A stretch of 36,548 nt of DNA, from the NCBI GenBank assembly GCA_022795445.1, contig JAAWGR010000025.1, forward strand, positions 1-36,548, in the 5' to 3' direction. This document shows, in pieces, positions 23,951 to 31,634 of the stretch. Numbering within the stretch: the stretch's first letter is position 1; every line of letters starts with the position of its first letter. Made by a program: the position numbers and the translations under genes. The DNA comes from Oscillibacter sp. (lineage in GTDB: Bacteria; Bacillota; Clostridia; Oscillospirales; Oscillospiraceae). Below the pieces are notes generated by a model, which was not told the DNA's origin, ran no database searches, and saw only the letters and a program-made list of their open reading frames with translations.

Positions 23951-24751
23951 ATGGAGGTCATCTGGGCTTTGAACATTTCGTGGGACGCAGAAAAATATAC
24001 CAGCGATTTTTCCTTCGTCCATCAATATGGAAATTCCCTGCTTGACCTGATTGATGGGGAAAATTTGACGGTGCTGGACCTTGGCTGCGGCAATGGCGCG
24101 CTGACAAAAGAATTGGCCGTCAGAGGCCATGACGCGGAAGGAATGGACGCGTCCGAAGAACTGCTTCATACAGCCCGGACCAATCATCCGGAGCTGCGCT
24201 TTCAGCAGGGAGACGCCGTGCGCCTCCGGACAGAGAAACCATATGATGTAGTTTTCTCCAACGCGGTTTTCCATTGGATCGACAGGGAATTGCAGCCGGA
24301 AATGCTCGCCCGCATTTTCGACGCGCTGAAGCCGCAGGGGCAGCTCATCTTTGAGTTTGGCGGCTATGGCAACAACGCTTTGATTCACGGCGCGCTGCGC
24401 AGGGAGTTCGAAAAGCGGAAGCTGGCTTATCATATGCCCTTCTATTTCCCAACCATTGGGGAATATACCTCTCTACTGGAGCAGGGTGGATTCCTTGTGC
24501 GTTCCGCGCTGCTGCTGGACCGGCCCACTAAACTGAACGGCGGCGACGGCTTATACGATTGGGTCCGCATGTTTGTCAAAACACCTTTTGAAGGGCTCCA
24601 TCCGGCGGTTGCGGAAGAGATCATCCAGTCAGCTGTCGAGGAATTGAGAGCCGTTTTGTATCACGGCGGAAGCTGGTATGCAGATTATGTGCGGCTGCGC
24701 TGCAAAGCCGTCAAGGCGCCGCCCGAAAGAGAAGCAATTTTTACTTTATGA
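23951..24751 (+). CDS. class I SAM-dependent methyltransferase (trans-aconitate methyltransferase-like)
   Basis: 266 residues. SAM-binding motif I VLDLGCGNG is near residues 42-50, an acidic ribose-binding position occurs in GMDAS, motif GDAVRL, then YDVVFSNAVFHWI, typical of the Tam/UbiE-like small-molecule group. The C-terminal half (PFYFPTIGEYTSLLEQGGF, YADYVRLRCKAV) resembles trans-aconitate methyltransferases. It sits 22 bases after leuC and 24 before leuD in the same orientation, so it is cotranscribed with the isomerase subunits. Start ATG 23951; a TTG six codons later with GGAGG 11 bases upstream also fits (MNISWDAEKY). Substrate is inference: a carboxylic acid of the leucine pathway or an aconitate-type by-product. 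Confidence 0.85.
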   Translation: MEVIWALNISWDAEKYTSDFSFVHQYGNSLLDLIDGENLTVLDLGCGNGALTKELAVRGHDAEGMDASEELLHTARTNHPELRFQQGDAVRLRTEKPYDVVFSNAVFHWIDRELQPEMLARIFDALKPQGQLIFEFGGYGNNALIHGALRREFEKRKLAYHMPFYFPTIGEYTSLLEQGGFLVRSALLLDRPTKLNGGDGLYDWVRMFVKTPFEGLHPAVAEEIIQSAVEELRAVLYHGGSWYADYVRLRCKAVKAPPEREAIFTL

Positions 24752-24775
24752 AGGATCAAAAAGAGGTTTGATACT

Positions 24776-25273
24776 ATGAAAGTACAAGGAACCGTTCATA
24801 AATTCGGGGATCACGTCGACACCGACGTAATTATCCCCGCCCGCTATCTGAACACCCAGGACCATAAGGAACTGGCTTCCCACTGCATGGAGGATATTGA
24901 CAAGGACTTCATTAAGAAGGTCAAGCCCGGCGATATCATCGCTGCCGGCGTTAACTTCGGCTGCGGCTCCTCCCGGGAACATGCCCCTGTCGCCATCAAG
25001 GCCAGCGGCGTGAGCTGCGTCATCGCGGCCAACTTTGCCCGGATTTTCTACCGCAATTCCATCAACATCGGCCTTGCGATCCTGGAGTGTCCTGCCGCCA
25101 GCGCTGCGATTGAAAGCGGCGACGAGGTGGCGGTAGACTTTGACAGCGGCGTGATTACAAATATCAGCAAGAACGAAACCTACCAGGCGGAACCCTTCCC
25201 GCCGTTCATCAAAGACATTATTGAAAAAGGCGGACTGATGGCCTCTCTGAAAGCCGGAAAGGCGGGAGCATGA
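24776..25273 (+). CDS. leuD: 3-isopropylmalate dehydratase, small subunit
   Basis: Swivel-domain partner of LeuC. The 165-residue protein begins [25 protein letters not shown] and contains [12 protein letters not shown], the substrate-binding loop, and [14 protein letters not shown]. Length and motifs are normal for the short LeuD type paired with HacA-like LeuC. AGAGG lies 9 bases before the ATG. It overlaps leuB by 4 bases (ATGA), so the two are translationally coupled. Confidence 0.95.
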   Translation: MKVQGTVHKFGDHVDTDVIIPARYLNTQDHKELASHCMEDIDKDFIKKVKPGDIIAAGVNFGCGSSREHAPVAIKASGVSCVIAANFARIFYRNSINIGLAILECPAASAAIESGDEVAVDFDSGVITNISKNETYQAEPFPPFIKDIIEKGGLMASLKAGKAGA

Positions 25274-26340
25274 AGAAGACAATTGCTGTTATTCGAGGCG
25301 ACGGAATCGGCCCCGAGATTGTAGGCGAAGCCATCGGCGTACTGGACGCTGCCGCGGCGAAATTCGGCCATACATTTACCTACCAGGAGGCCCCTATGGG
25401 CGGCTGTGCCATTGACGCGTTCGGCGTGCCGCTGCCGGACTCCAGCCTGGAAACCTGTCTTGCAGCGGACAGCGTTCTGTTGGGTGCGGTGGGCGGCCCG
25501 AAGTGGGACGCCCAGCCCCCTGCGAACCGTCCGGAGCGCGGCCTGCTGAAACTCCGTGCCGCTATGGAACTATACACCAACATTCGGCCAGCCCGGATGT
25601 TCCAGGAACTCTCTGCCGCCTGTCCCCTGCGGGCGGATATCGCCGCGAAGGGCATTGACTTTGTTGTTGTCCGGGAACTGATTGGCGGCGTGTACTTTGG
25701 CGAGCACAGTACCGCTGAGGCGGACGGAGAGAAAAAAGCTACCGACATCATGTCATACAGCGAGCACGAGGTTCGCCGGGTGGCCCATGTGGCCTTCCAG
25801 ACGGCCCGGAAACGCCGCAAGCGGGTCACTTCTGTGGACAAGGCCAATGTGTTGGATTGCTCCCGGCTGTGGCGCAAGGTTGTGGCGGAGGTTGCGGAAG
25901 AATACCCCGATGTGGAGCTGCTGCATATGTATGTGGACAATGCTGCCATGCAGCTGGTCCGAGACCCCAGCCAGTTCGATGTCCTGGTGACGGAGAACCT
26001 GTTTGGTGACATCCTCTCCGACGAGGCCAGCCAGATCACCGGGTCCATCGGGATGATTCCGTCTTCCAGCATGGGCGCAGGCACCCGCGGACTGTATGAG
26101 CCGATCCATGGCTCTGCGCCGGACATCGCGGGTCAGGATAAGGCCAACCCCATTGGCACCATCCTGGCAGCGGCGATGATGCTGCGCTTCAGCTTTGATA
26201 TGGCGGCGGAGGCCGACGCCATCGAGGCAGCGGTGGATGCTGCGCTGAAAGCGGGACTCCGCTGCGGCGACATTCTCCAGAGTGGTGGTACGTTGGTTGG
26301 CTGCCGCGAGATGGGCGCAGAAATCCGCAAGAGAATCTGA
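25270..26340 (+). CDS. leuB: 3-isopropylmalate dehydrogenase
   Basis: Oxidises and decarboxylates 3-isopropylmalate to 2-oxoisocaproate with NAD. The 356-residue protein has [38 protein letters not shown] with substrate arginines, [21 protein letters not shown] with the catalytic lysine, [10 protein letters not shown] with metal aspartate, and [18 protein letters not shown] at the nucleotide site. All are canonical. It closes the leucine operon, overlapping leuD by 4 bases and ending just before a strong terminator. Confidence 0.96.
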   Translation: MKKTIAVIRGDGIGPEIVGEAIGVLDAAAAKFGHTFTYQEAPMGGCAIDAFGVPLPDSSLETCLAADSVLLGAVGGPKWDAQPPANRPERGLLKLRAAMELYTNIRPARMFQELSAACPLRADIAAKGIDFVVVRELIGGVYFGEHSTAEADGEKKATDIMSYSEHEVRRVAHVAFQTARKRRKRVTSVDKANVLDCSRLWRKVVAEVAEEYPDVELLHMYVDNAAMQLVRDPSQFDVLVTENLFGDILSDEASQITGSIGMIPSSSMGAGTRGLYEPIHGSAPDIAGQDKANPIGTILAAAMMLRFSFDMAAEADAIEAAVDAALKAGLRCGDILQSGGTLVGCREMGAEIRKRI

Positions 26341-26353
26341 AATAGCGCATACG

Positions 26354-26388
26354 ATAGGGACAGGCGAAAGCCTGTCCCTATTGTTTTT
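26354..26388 (+). terminator. intrinsic terminator of the leucine operon
   Basis: A 12-bp stem ATAGGGACAGGC/GCCTGTCCCTAT closed by a GAAA tetraloop, followed by TGTTTTT. It begins 14 bases after the leuB stop. Confidence 0.92.
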
Positions 26389-26459
26389 GCCGAATCTTGT
26401 AAAAAAACGTCCTGCTTGGGGAAATTTCAAATCGGTGCAAAAGGCCATCGTCCCAGCGG

Positions 26460-27182
26460 CTAGCTGCGCCCCAGTTCTTTGAGGATGGCTTCCAATTCCC
26501 TGCGGTTCTGTTCCATATGCTCTTCCATGGCCTTCTCCGCCGCCTTTGGGTCATGGGCGCAGATTGCCGCCGTAATGGCCCGGTGGTCTGCGACGGTCTC
26601 TGACAACAGCACATTCCCGTTCAGCGAACCAAACAGCTCCACCGAATAAATAATAATTGGAATCAGCTTCGGCACTACCAAATTCTGGGTGCATTGGGCA
26701 ATGCTGATGTGGAACTCTGTGTCCCGCTTCAGATGATCCCGCCCGGAAAAAATATCCTCCTCCACCAACAGGCTGGCCTCCCGTACGCGGTCGAGGTTTT
26801 CCGGCGTGGCCCGCCGGGCCGCAGACGCGGCCACCCATGGCTCCAGACGCGTCCGGACTTCCAGCAGGTCCATGGCAAGGCGCATTTGATCCGGATAATA
26901 GGCGAAGCCCAGGGGGTCGTCCACTTCGCCGGGGTGCCGGGCCACAAACGTTCCCTTACCCCGCTTGATGACCACAACATTCCGCGCTGCCAGGAGCTTA
27001 ATGGCTTCCCGCACAGTGCCGCGCCCAACATGGAGCTGTGCGGCCAATTCAAATTCATTGGGCAGCTTGTCCTGGTACGTCAGGCGCTGGTCAATAATCA
27101 GTTGGGAAATCCGCTCCGCCACCTGTTCCGGAAGGGAGGCGTCGTTTCCAATTGCGTTTTCAAATTCAAAGGGGGCGTTCAT
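26460..27182 (-). CDS. FadR-subfamily GntR transcriptional regulator
   Basis: 240 residues. The winged helix-turn-helix (about 18-88) includes LPNEFELAAQLHVGRGTVREAIKLLAARN and KRGKGTFV. The FCD ligand-binding domain (about 98-230) has LLEVRTRLEPWVAASAA, a DTEFHISIAQ metal/ligand histidine motif and VADHRAITAAI with a second histidine. FCD regulators commonly sense sugar acids or small organic acids. Start at 27182: AAAGGA is 7 bases upstream; the longer frame lacks a site. It is divergent from the sugar-acid operon across a 448-base gap and shares a repeated motif with its promoter, so it probably controls that operon. Confidence 0.9.
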   Translation of the reverse strand: MNAPFEFENAIGNDASLPEQVAERISQLIIDQRLTYQDKLPNEFELAAQLHVGRGTVREAIKLLAARNVVVIKRGKGTFVARHPGEVDDPLGFAYYPDQMRLAMDLLEVRTRLEPWVAASAARRATPENLDRVREASLLVEEDIFSGRDHLKRDTEFHISIAQCTQNLVVPKLIPIIIYSVELFGSLNGNVLLSETVADHRAITAAICAHDPKAAEKAMEEHMEQNRRELEAILKELGRS

Positions 27183-27218
27183 AACCCAGTCCTTTCTGTC
27201 CACAGAGGACAAACGTCC

Positions 27219-27239
27219 TATGTCCTATGTCGTATGCTG
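27219..27239. promoter_or_regulatory. heptad repeat, candidate operator at the GntR promoter
   Basis: Three direct 7-base units TATGTCC, TATGTCG, TATGCTG on the plus strand, immediately downstream of the GntR gene's -10. The last 14 bases match 12 of 14 positions of 27383-27396 in the divergent promoter. Confidence 0.5.
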
Positions 27240-27268
27240 ATTATAAAGCATTTTTCTATGAAAAGCAA
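27240..27268 (-). promoter_or_regulatory. sigma-A promoter of the GntR gene
   Basis: Minus strand TTGCTT (27263-27268), 17 bases, TATAAT (27240-27245, perfect). It lies about 58 bases before the chosen start codon. Confidence 0.65.
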
Positions 27269-27374
27269 GCGGTTCCGGACGAGAATGCTGGATTTGTAAA
27301 AAGTTGCTGCCTCCTTTCAATAGGATTTGTCCGAAGTATCTAAAAAAAGGTGGAAAATATAGAAGAAGTCACAG

Positions 27375-27403
27375 TTGTAAGGTATGACGTATGATGTTAT
27401 AAT
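27375..27403 (+). promoter_or_regulatory. sigma-A promoter of the sugar-acid operon, with operator in the spacer
   Basis: TTGTAA (27375-27380), 17 bases, TATAAT (27398-27403). The spacer contains TATGACGTATGATG (27383-27396), almost the same as the repeat at the divergent GntR promoter, placed where bound repressor would block polymerase. Confidence 0.7.
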
Positions 27404-27425
27404 GAGGTCGTGCTTTAGGGGGAGC

Positions 27426-27474
27426 GGCGGAAGGGTTCCTCTCCTGCAAACCCCTTCCGCCACCAACTTTTTTT
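27426..27474 (+). terminator. terminator-like hairpin in the leader of the sugar-acid operon
   Basis: GGCGGAAGGG and CCCTTCCGCC form a 10-bp perfect stem, followed after ACCAAC by seven T. It lies only about 15 bases inside the predicted transcript and 157 bases before the first gene, so it could attenuate transcription. Confidence 0.55.
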
Positions 27475-27489
27475 GTGTGAAGCCGCCCA

Positions 27490-27522
27490 AAAGAGCCTCT
27501 TTGCGTAAAAAGACGGCTCTTT
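27490..27522 (+). promoter_or_regulatory. second leader hairpin
   Basis: AAAGAGCC/GGCTCTTT encloses a nested TCTTT/AAAGA stem. With the hairpin at 27426 it makes a structured leader of about 220 bases (27410-27630). No gene is evident in the leader. Confidence 0.5.
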
Positions 27523-27630
27523 GTATTGTGCTCCCCTGCGGCTCGGTCACGTTTTGCCGGTGTTTTCCATACACCTTTTTCCCGTTTGAATCCATGGCCG
27601 CAAAAATTTGAATTAGGAAGGATGTCGCAC

Positions 27631-29379
27631 ATGTTAGTCAGTCAGGAAATGCGGAAACTCGCCCCCGAACTCGACCCCCTGCGCCTCGGTACCGGCTGGA
27701 AGCTTGAGGATCTCGAAAAACCCCAGATTTTCGTCGAAAGTACCTTCGGAGACAGCCACCCCGGCTCCGGCCACCTCGACAAGCTTGTCCAAGCTGCCTG
27801 CGAAGGCATTGCCGCCGCCGGAGGCAAAGGCGCCCGTTACTTCTGCACAGATATGTGCGACGGCGAAAGCCAGGGCACAGACGGCATCAATTACTCCCTC
27901 GCCAGCCGGGAGATGATCGCCAATATGATCGAAATCCAGGCCAACGCTACCCCCTTCGACGCCGGCGTCTATATGGCCAGCTGCGATAAGGGTATGCCCG
28001 GCAACCTCATGGGTATGGCCCGCGTCAACATCCCCTCGATCATGGTTACGGGCGGCACCATGGCTGCCGGCCCCGATATGCTCACCCTGGAACAGCTGGG
28101 CATGTACTCCGCCAAATACGAACGCGGCGAGATCGACGAGGCAAAGCTCAACTGGGCCAAGTGCAACGCCTGCCCGAGCTGCGGCGCCTGCTCCTTTATC
28201 GGTACTGCCTCCACTATGCAGATCATGGCGGAAGCCCTGGGCCTGACGCTGCCCGGCAGCGCCCTTCTGCCCGCCACCAGCCCCGACCTGATCGAATATG
28301 CCCGCCGTGCCGGTGAACAGGCCGTCAAGTTGGCCACAATGGAAAATATGCGCCCCAGCGACATTGTAACCATGAACAGCTTTGAAAACGCCATTATGGT
28401 CCATGCGGCCATTTCCGGCTCTACCAATACCCTCCTGCACCTGCCCGCCCTGGCCTATGAGTTCGGCCTGGAGATCGACGGCGATACCTTCGACCGGCTC
28501 CACCGCGGCGCACACTATTTGCTCGACCTCCGTCCCGCCGGCCGCTGGCCCGCCGAATTCTTCTACTATGCCGGCGGCGTTCCCGCCATCATGGAGGAGA
28601 TCAAGAGCGTGCTGCACTTGGACGCTATGACCGTTACCGGCAAGACATTGGGCGAAAACCTGGAGGAACTGAAGCAGAATGGCTTCTATGAGCGCTGCCA
28701 GGAGTGGCTCGACAAGGCCAACGAGAAGTACAACATCCACATGACGAAGGAAGACATCATCCGTCCCTTCGACAAGGCTATCGGCACCGACGGTTCCATC
28801 GCCGTCCTGAAGGGCAATCTCGCTCCCCAGGGTGCGGTTATCAAGCACACTGCCTGCCCGAAAGAGATGTTCTCCGCCGTCCTGAACGCCCGCCCCTTCG
28901 ACAGCGAGGAGGAGTGCATCGACGCTGTACTCCATCACCGCGTCAAGCCCGGCGATGCTGTGTTTATCCGTTACGAGGGCCCTAAGGGCTCCGGTATGCC
29001 GGAAATGTTCTATACATCGGAAGCCATTTCCTCCGATAAGGAATTGGGCCGTTCCATCGCATTAATCACCGATGGCCGGTTCTCCGGCGCGTCCACCGGC
29101 CCTGTGATCGGCCATTGCAGTCCCGAGGCTCAGGCGGGCGGCCCCATCGCTCTGGTGGAGGAAGGCGACCTGATCCAACTGGATGTGAAAGAGCGTATCC
29201 TTGCCATCGTGGGCGTGAAGGGCGAGCGCAAGACGCCTGAGGAGATCGATGCAATCCTAGCCGAGCGCAAAAAGAGCTGGCAGCCGAAACCCTCTAAATA
29301 TCCCCGCGGTGTGCTGCGCCTGTTCTCTGATTTGGCAGAATCCCCGATGAAGGGCGCATATTTGAACTACGACCGGTAA
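27631..29379 (+). CDS. sugar-acid dehydratase, IlvD/Edd family (YjhG/YagF branch)
   Basis: Fe-S dehydratase of 582 residues converting an aldonate to its 2-keto-3-deoxy acid. Cluster cysteines are likely Cys76 (TDMCDGESQG), Cys118 (ASCDKGMPG) and Cys187 (SCGACSFIGTA). Segments such as NAIMVHAAISGSTNTLLHLPA, YAGGVPAIMEEI, MTVTGKTLGENL and GNLAPQGAVIK resemble E. coli xylonate dehydratases YjhG/YagF more than IlvD. Context argues against valine/isoleucine synthesis: KDPG aldolase and two KDG-type kinases follow. So gluconate, or another hexonate, is the expected substrate. Start at 27631: AAGGA is 8 bases ahead; ATG at 27622 is too close to it. Confidence 0.87.
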   Translation: MLVSQEMRKLAPELDPLRLGTGWKLEDLEKPQIFVESTFGDSHPGSGHLDKLVQAACEGIAAAGGKGARYFCTDMCDGESQGTDGINYSLASREMIANMIEIQANATPFDAGVYMASCDKGMPGNLMGMARVNIPSIMVTGGTMAAGPDMLTLEQLGMYSAKYERGEIDEAKLNWAKCNACPSCGACSFIGTASTMQIMAEALGLTLPGSALLPATSPDLIEYARRAGEQAVKLATMENMRPSDIVTMNSFENAIMVHAAISGSTNTLLHLPALAYEFGLEIDGDTFDRLHRGAHYLLDLRPAGRWPAEFFYYAGGVPAIMEEIKSVLHLDAMTVTGKTLGENLEELKQNGFYERCQEWLDKANEKYNIHMTKEDIIRPFDKAIGTDGSIAVLKGNLAPQGAVIKHTACPKEMFSAVLNARPFDSEEECIDAVLHHRVKPGDAVFIRYEGPKGSGMPEMFYTSEAISSDKELGRSIALITDGRFSGASTGPVIGHCSPEAQAGGPIALVEEGDLIQLDVKERILAIVGVKGERKTPEEIDAILAERKKSWQPKPSKYPRGVLRLFSDLAESPMKGAYLNYDR

Positions 29380-29394
29380 GAGAGGGAAAAATCC

Positions 29395-29422
29395 TTGCTA
29401 TTCCGGAAAATTCATGTATGAT
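29395..29422 (+). promoter_or_regulatory. possible internal promoter before eda
   Basis: TTGCTA (29395-29400), 16 bases, TATGAT (29417-29422), in the 104-base gap between the dehydratase and eda. It could give the aldolase and kinases separate expression. Confidence 0.4.
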
Positions 29423-29431
29423 AGAAGCAAA

Positions 29432-29457
29432 GCCGCCGTTCCGGCGCGGACGGCGGC
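29432..29457 (+). terminator. GC-rich intercistronic hairpin before eda
   Basis: GCCGCCGT/ACGGCGGC, 8 bp, directly after the possible promoter and before the eda ribosome site. No T-run follows, so it is more likely to act in mRNA stability or processing than in full termination. Confidence 0.4.
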
Positions 29458-29483
29458 GCGCTTTGAAAAACAGGAGGTAACTT

Positions 29484-30128
29484 ATGAACGCAATGAACGA
29501 AGCCATTTCCAAAATTGGTGTCGTCCCTGTCATCAAGCTGAACCATCCCGAGCGGGACGCGGCAGCCCTGGCGAAGGCGCTGTGTGCAGGCGGCGTGCCT
29601 GTGGCAGAGCTGACCTTCCGTGCCGCGGGTGCGGATACGGCCATGAAGCTGATGAAGGAAGCCTGCCCGGATATGCTGGTTGGCGCGGGTACCGTCACCA
29701 CCACCGCCCAGATCGACGCAACCATTGCCGCTGGCGGTCAGTTCATCGTCACCCCCGGCTTTGACGCGGAGCTGGTTGCTTATGCCCAGAAGAAGAACAT
29801 CCCCATCTATCCTGGCTGCACCACTCCCACAGATTACCATGCCGCGCTGAAGTTCGGCCTGGAAGTGATCAAATTCTTCCCGGCGGAGCAGTCTGGCGGC
29901 CTGGCGAAGATCAAAGCGATGTCTGCGCCGTTCCCCCAGTTCAAGGTTATGCCCACTGGCGGAATTTCTTTGAAGAATCTGGGCGAATACATCAAAAATC
30001 CCGTTATCGCCGCCTGCGGCGGTTCCTACATGGTAACGGCAGATTTGATCGACAACCAGAAGTGGGACGAGATCACGGAACTGTGCAAGAAGTCCCGGGA
30101 GATTGTCGAGGAGGCCCGGAATGGCTGA
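29484..30128 (+). CDS. eda: KDPG/KHG aldolase
   Basis: Class I aldolase splitting 2-keto-3-deoxy-6-phosphogluconate to pyruvate and glyceraldehyde-3-phosphate (or 4-hydroxy-2-oxoglutarate to pyruvate and glyoxylate). The 214-residue protein has the catalytic base Glu42 (AELTFR), GAGTV, PGCTTPTD, Schiff-base Lys130 in EVIKFFPAE and a PTGGIS phosphate loop. GGAGG is 6 bases before the ATG. Its last 8 bases overlap the VOC gene. Confidence 0.95.
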   Translation: MNAMNEAISKIGVVPVIKLNHPERDAAALAKALCAGGVPVAELTFRAAGADTAMKLMKEACPDMLVGAGTVTTTAQIDATIAAGGQFIVTPGFDAELVAYAQKKNIPIYPGCTTPTDYHAALKFGLEVIKFFPAEQSGGLAKIKAMSAPFPQFKVMPTGGISLKNLGEYIKNPVIAACGGSYMVTADLIDNQKWDEITELCKKSREIVEEARNG

Positions 30129-30468
30129 GTATACGCTGGCGCACATCGGTTTCAATGGCGAGAACCTGGAAGATGCCAAGAAAACAGCCGCAATGTTTGA
30201 GACGCTCTTTGGATGGAAGGTCAAGGAGGGCAACAGCTCTGTGTTCGCCGATACCTTGGTGGAAGTCATGAAAGCGCCTTTCCTGGGCAAGCATGGGCAC
30301 ATCGCTGTGGGGACGCCGGACGTAGCCGCTGCCAGGGCAGAATTAGAAGCCAAGGGTTTTACATTCCGGGAAGATACTGCGAAGTTCAAACCGGATGGCA
30401 CATTGAACGCCATTTATCTGACCGAGGAAGTGGCAGGTTTTGCGATCCACTTGGTAGGCAAGAAATAA
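30121..30468 (+). CDS. VOC (glyoxalase-fold) family protein
   Basis: A 115-residue protein: one pair of beta-alpha-beta-beta-beta modules with LAHIGFNGENLEDAKKTAAMFETLFGW at the start, GHIAVGTPDVAAARAELEAKGF in the middle and AIYLTEEVAGFAIHLVGKK at the end. His8 and the late Glu occupy metal-ligand positions of the fold. The substrate is unknown. The start overlaps eda by 8 bases, with GAGGAGG 6 bases ahead inside eda, so it is translated in step with the aldolase and may handle a related 2-oxo acid or sugar-acid epimer. Confidence 0.82.
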   Translation: MAEYTLAHIGFNGENLEDAKKTAAMFETLFGWKVKEGNSSVFADTLVEVMKAPFLGKHGHIAVGTPDVAAARAELEAKGFTFREDTAKFKPDGTLNAIYLTEEVAGFAIHLVGKK

Positions 30469-30477
30469 AAAGAGATC

Positions 30478-30518
30478 CAGGGGGCTGCCCCCTGCCGGAG
30501 TTTGAGGCGGAGCCTCAA
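30478..30518 (+). repeat. pair of short hairpins between the VOC gene and the first kinase
   Basis: CAGGGGG-CTG-CCCCCTG (30478-30494) and TTGAGGC-GGA-GCCTCAA (30502-30518) are two perfect 7-bp stems packed into the 69-base gap, just before the kinase ribosome site. They look like a small repeated palindromic element or an mRNA-stability structure. Confidence 0.5.
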
Positions 30519-30537
30519 CAGAAAAGGAGTATCATAC

Positions 30538-31560
30538 ATGGCTAAAGTAATTACTTTCGGTGAAATCATGCTGCGTCTGGCCCCGAACGGCTATCTGCGT
30601 TTCTTCCAGGACGACCAGCTCCAAGCTACTTTTGGCGGCGGTGAGGCGAATGTTTCCGTTTCCCTGGCCAACTACGGCCTGGATACCGCGTTTGTGACCA
30701 AACTCCCCGCCCATGCCATCGGACAGGGGGCAGTGAACAGCCTGCGGGCGCTGGGCGTCGACACCAGCAAGATTGTCCGCGGCGGCGATCGTGTAGGCAT
30801 CTACTACCTGGAAAAAGGCGCTTCCCAGCGCGGCAGCGTATGCATTTACGATCGCGCCCACTCCGCTATCCAGGAAGCAAAACCGGAAGACTTCGATTGG
30901 GATTCCATCTTCGAAGGTGCGGACTGGTTCCACTTCACCGGCATCACCCCGGCCCTGGGCCCCAACCTGGTGGAAATCTGCCGTCAGGCATGTAAGGCTG
31001 CAAAGGCTAAGGGCGTCAAAATCTCCTGCGATCTGAACTACCGCGGTAAGCTGTGGACCCGTGAGCAGGCCCGTGAGGCGATGACCGACCTGTGCCAGTA
31101 CGTTGACGTTTGCATCTCCAACGAGGAGGATGCAAAGGACGTGTTCGGCATCGAGGCGGAAAACACGGACATCTACGGCGGTAAGCTGAACAAGGACGGG
31201 TACAAATCCGTTGCCAAGCAACTGGCAGACAAATTCGGCTTTGAGAAGGTGGCGATCACCTTGCGTACCTCCATTTCCGCCAGTGACAACGACTGGGCCG
31301 GTATGCTGTACGACGGCAAGGATTACTGCTTCTCCAAGGAGTACCATCTCCGTATCGTCGACCGTGTGGGCGGCGGTGACAGCTTCGGCGGCGGCCTGAT
31401 CTACTCCCTGCTTACGGGCAAATCTACCCAAGAAGCGGTGGAGTTCGCTGTGGCGGCCTCCGCACTGAAGCACTCCATCGAGGGCGACTATAACCGTGTA
31501 ACCGCCGCGGAAGTGGAAAAGCTGGCAGGCGGCGACGCCTCCGGCCGTGTCCAGAGATAA
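30538..31560 (+). CDS. kdgK: 2-keto-3-deoxygluconate kinase (PfkB family), first copy
   Basis: A 340-residue ribokinase-fold kinase that would phosphorylate KDG to KDPG. N-terminal VITFGEIMLRLAPNGYLRF is typical of KdgK, with the FGGGEANVSVSLANYGLDT sugar-binding segment, FHFTGITPALG, and the catalytic C-terminal DRVGGGDSFGGGLIYSLL whose Asp is the base. AAAGGAG is 8 bases upstream. The chain is close to normal length. It is followed by a paralogue, about 75 bases away. Confidence 0.88.
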   Translation: MAKVITFGEIMLRLAPNGYLRFFQDDQLQATFGGGEANVSVSLANYGLDTAFVTKLPAHAIGQGAVNSLRALGVDTSKIVRGGDRVGIYYLEKGASQRGSVCIYDRAHSAIQEAKPEDFDWDSIFEGADWFHFTGITPALGPNLVEICRQACKAAKAKGVKISCDLNYRGKLWTREQAREAMTDLCQYVDVCISNEEDAKDVFGIEAENTDIYGGKLNKDGYKSVAKQLADKFGFEKVAITLRTSISASDNDWAGMLYDGKDYCFSKEYHLRIVDRVGGGDSFGGGLIYSLLTGKSTQEAVEFAVAASALKHSIEGDYNRVTAAEVEKLAGGDASGRVQR

Positions 31561-31572
31561 CGCAAGCGCAGT

Positions 31573-31599
31573 CAGGCGGGAGAGTTTTTCTCCCGCCTG
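31573..31599 (+). terminator. strong hairpin between the two kinases
   Basis: CAGGCGGGAGA and TCTCCCGCCTG pair perfectly over 11 bp around GTTTT, then CTTTCCTG. The T-tract is short, so it is probably a partial terminator lowering expression of the second kinase. Confidence 0.6.
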
Positions 31600-31634
31600 C
31601 TTTCCTGTGTTGGTAAGTCTGAAAGGAGGACCTT

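Noticed and set aside
22351..23976. 541-codon minus-strand open frame opposite leuC (and a similar one opposite leuA)
   Set aside because: Shadow of GC-rich third codon positions in leuC/leuA; low-complexity translation, no ribosome site or family.
27631..29379. Dihydroxy-acid dehydratase (ilvD) for branched-chain amino acid synthesis, given the nearby leu operon
   Set aside because: Closest motif similarity is to the YjhG/YagF branch, and the operon partners are aldolase and sugar-acid kinases; a terminator and a divergent regulator separate it from leu.
30478..30518. CRISPR array or spaced repeat cluster
   Set aside because: Only two different hairpins, no repeat-spacer periodicity; no CRISPR-like array was seen anywhere in the window.
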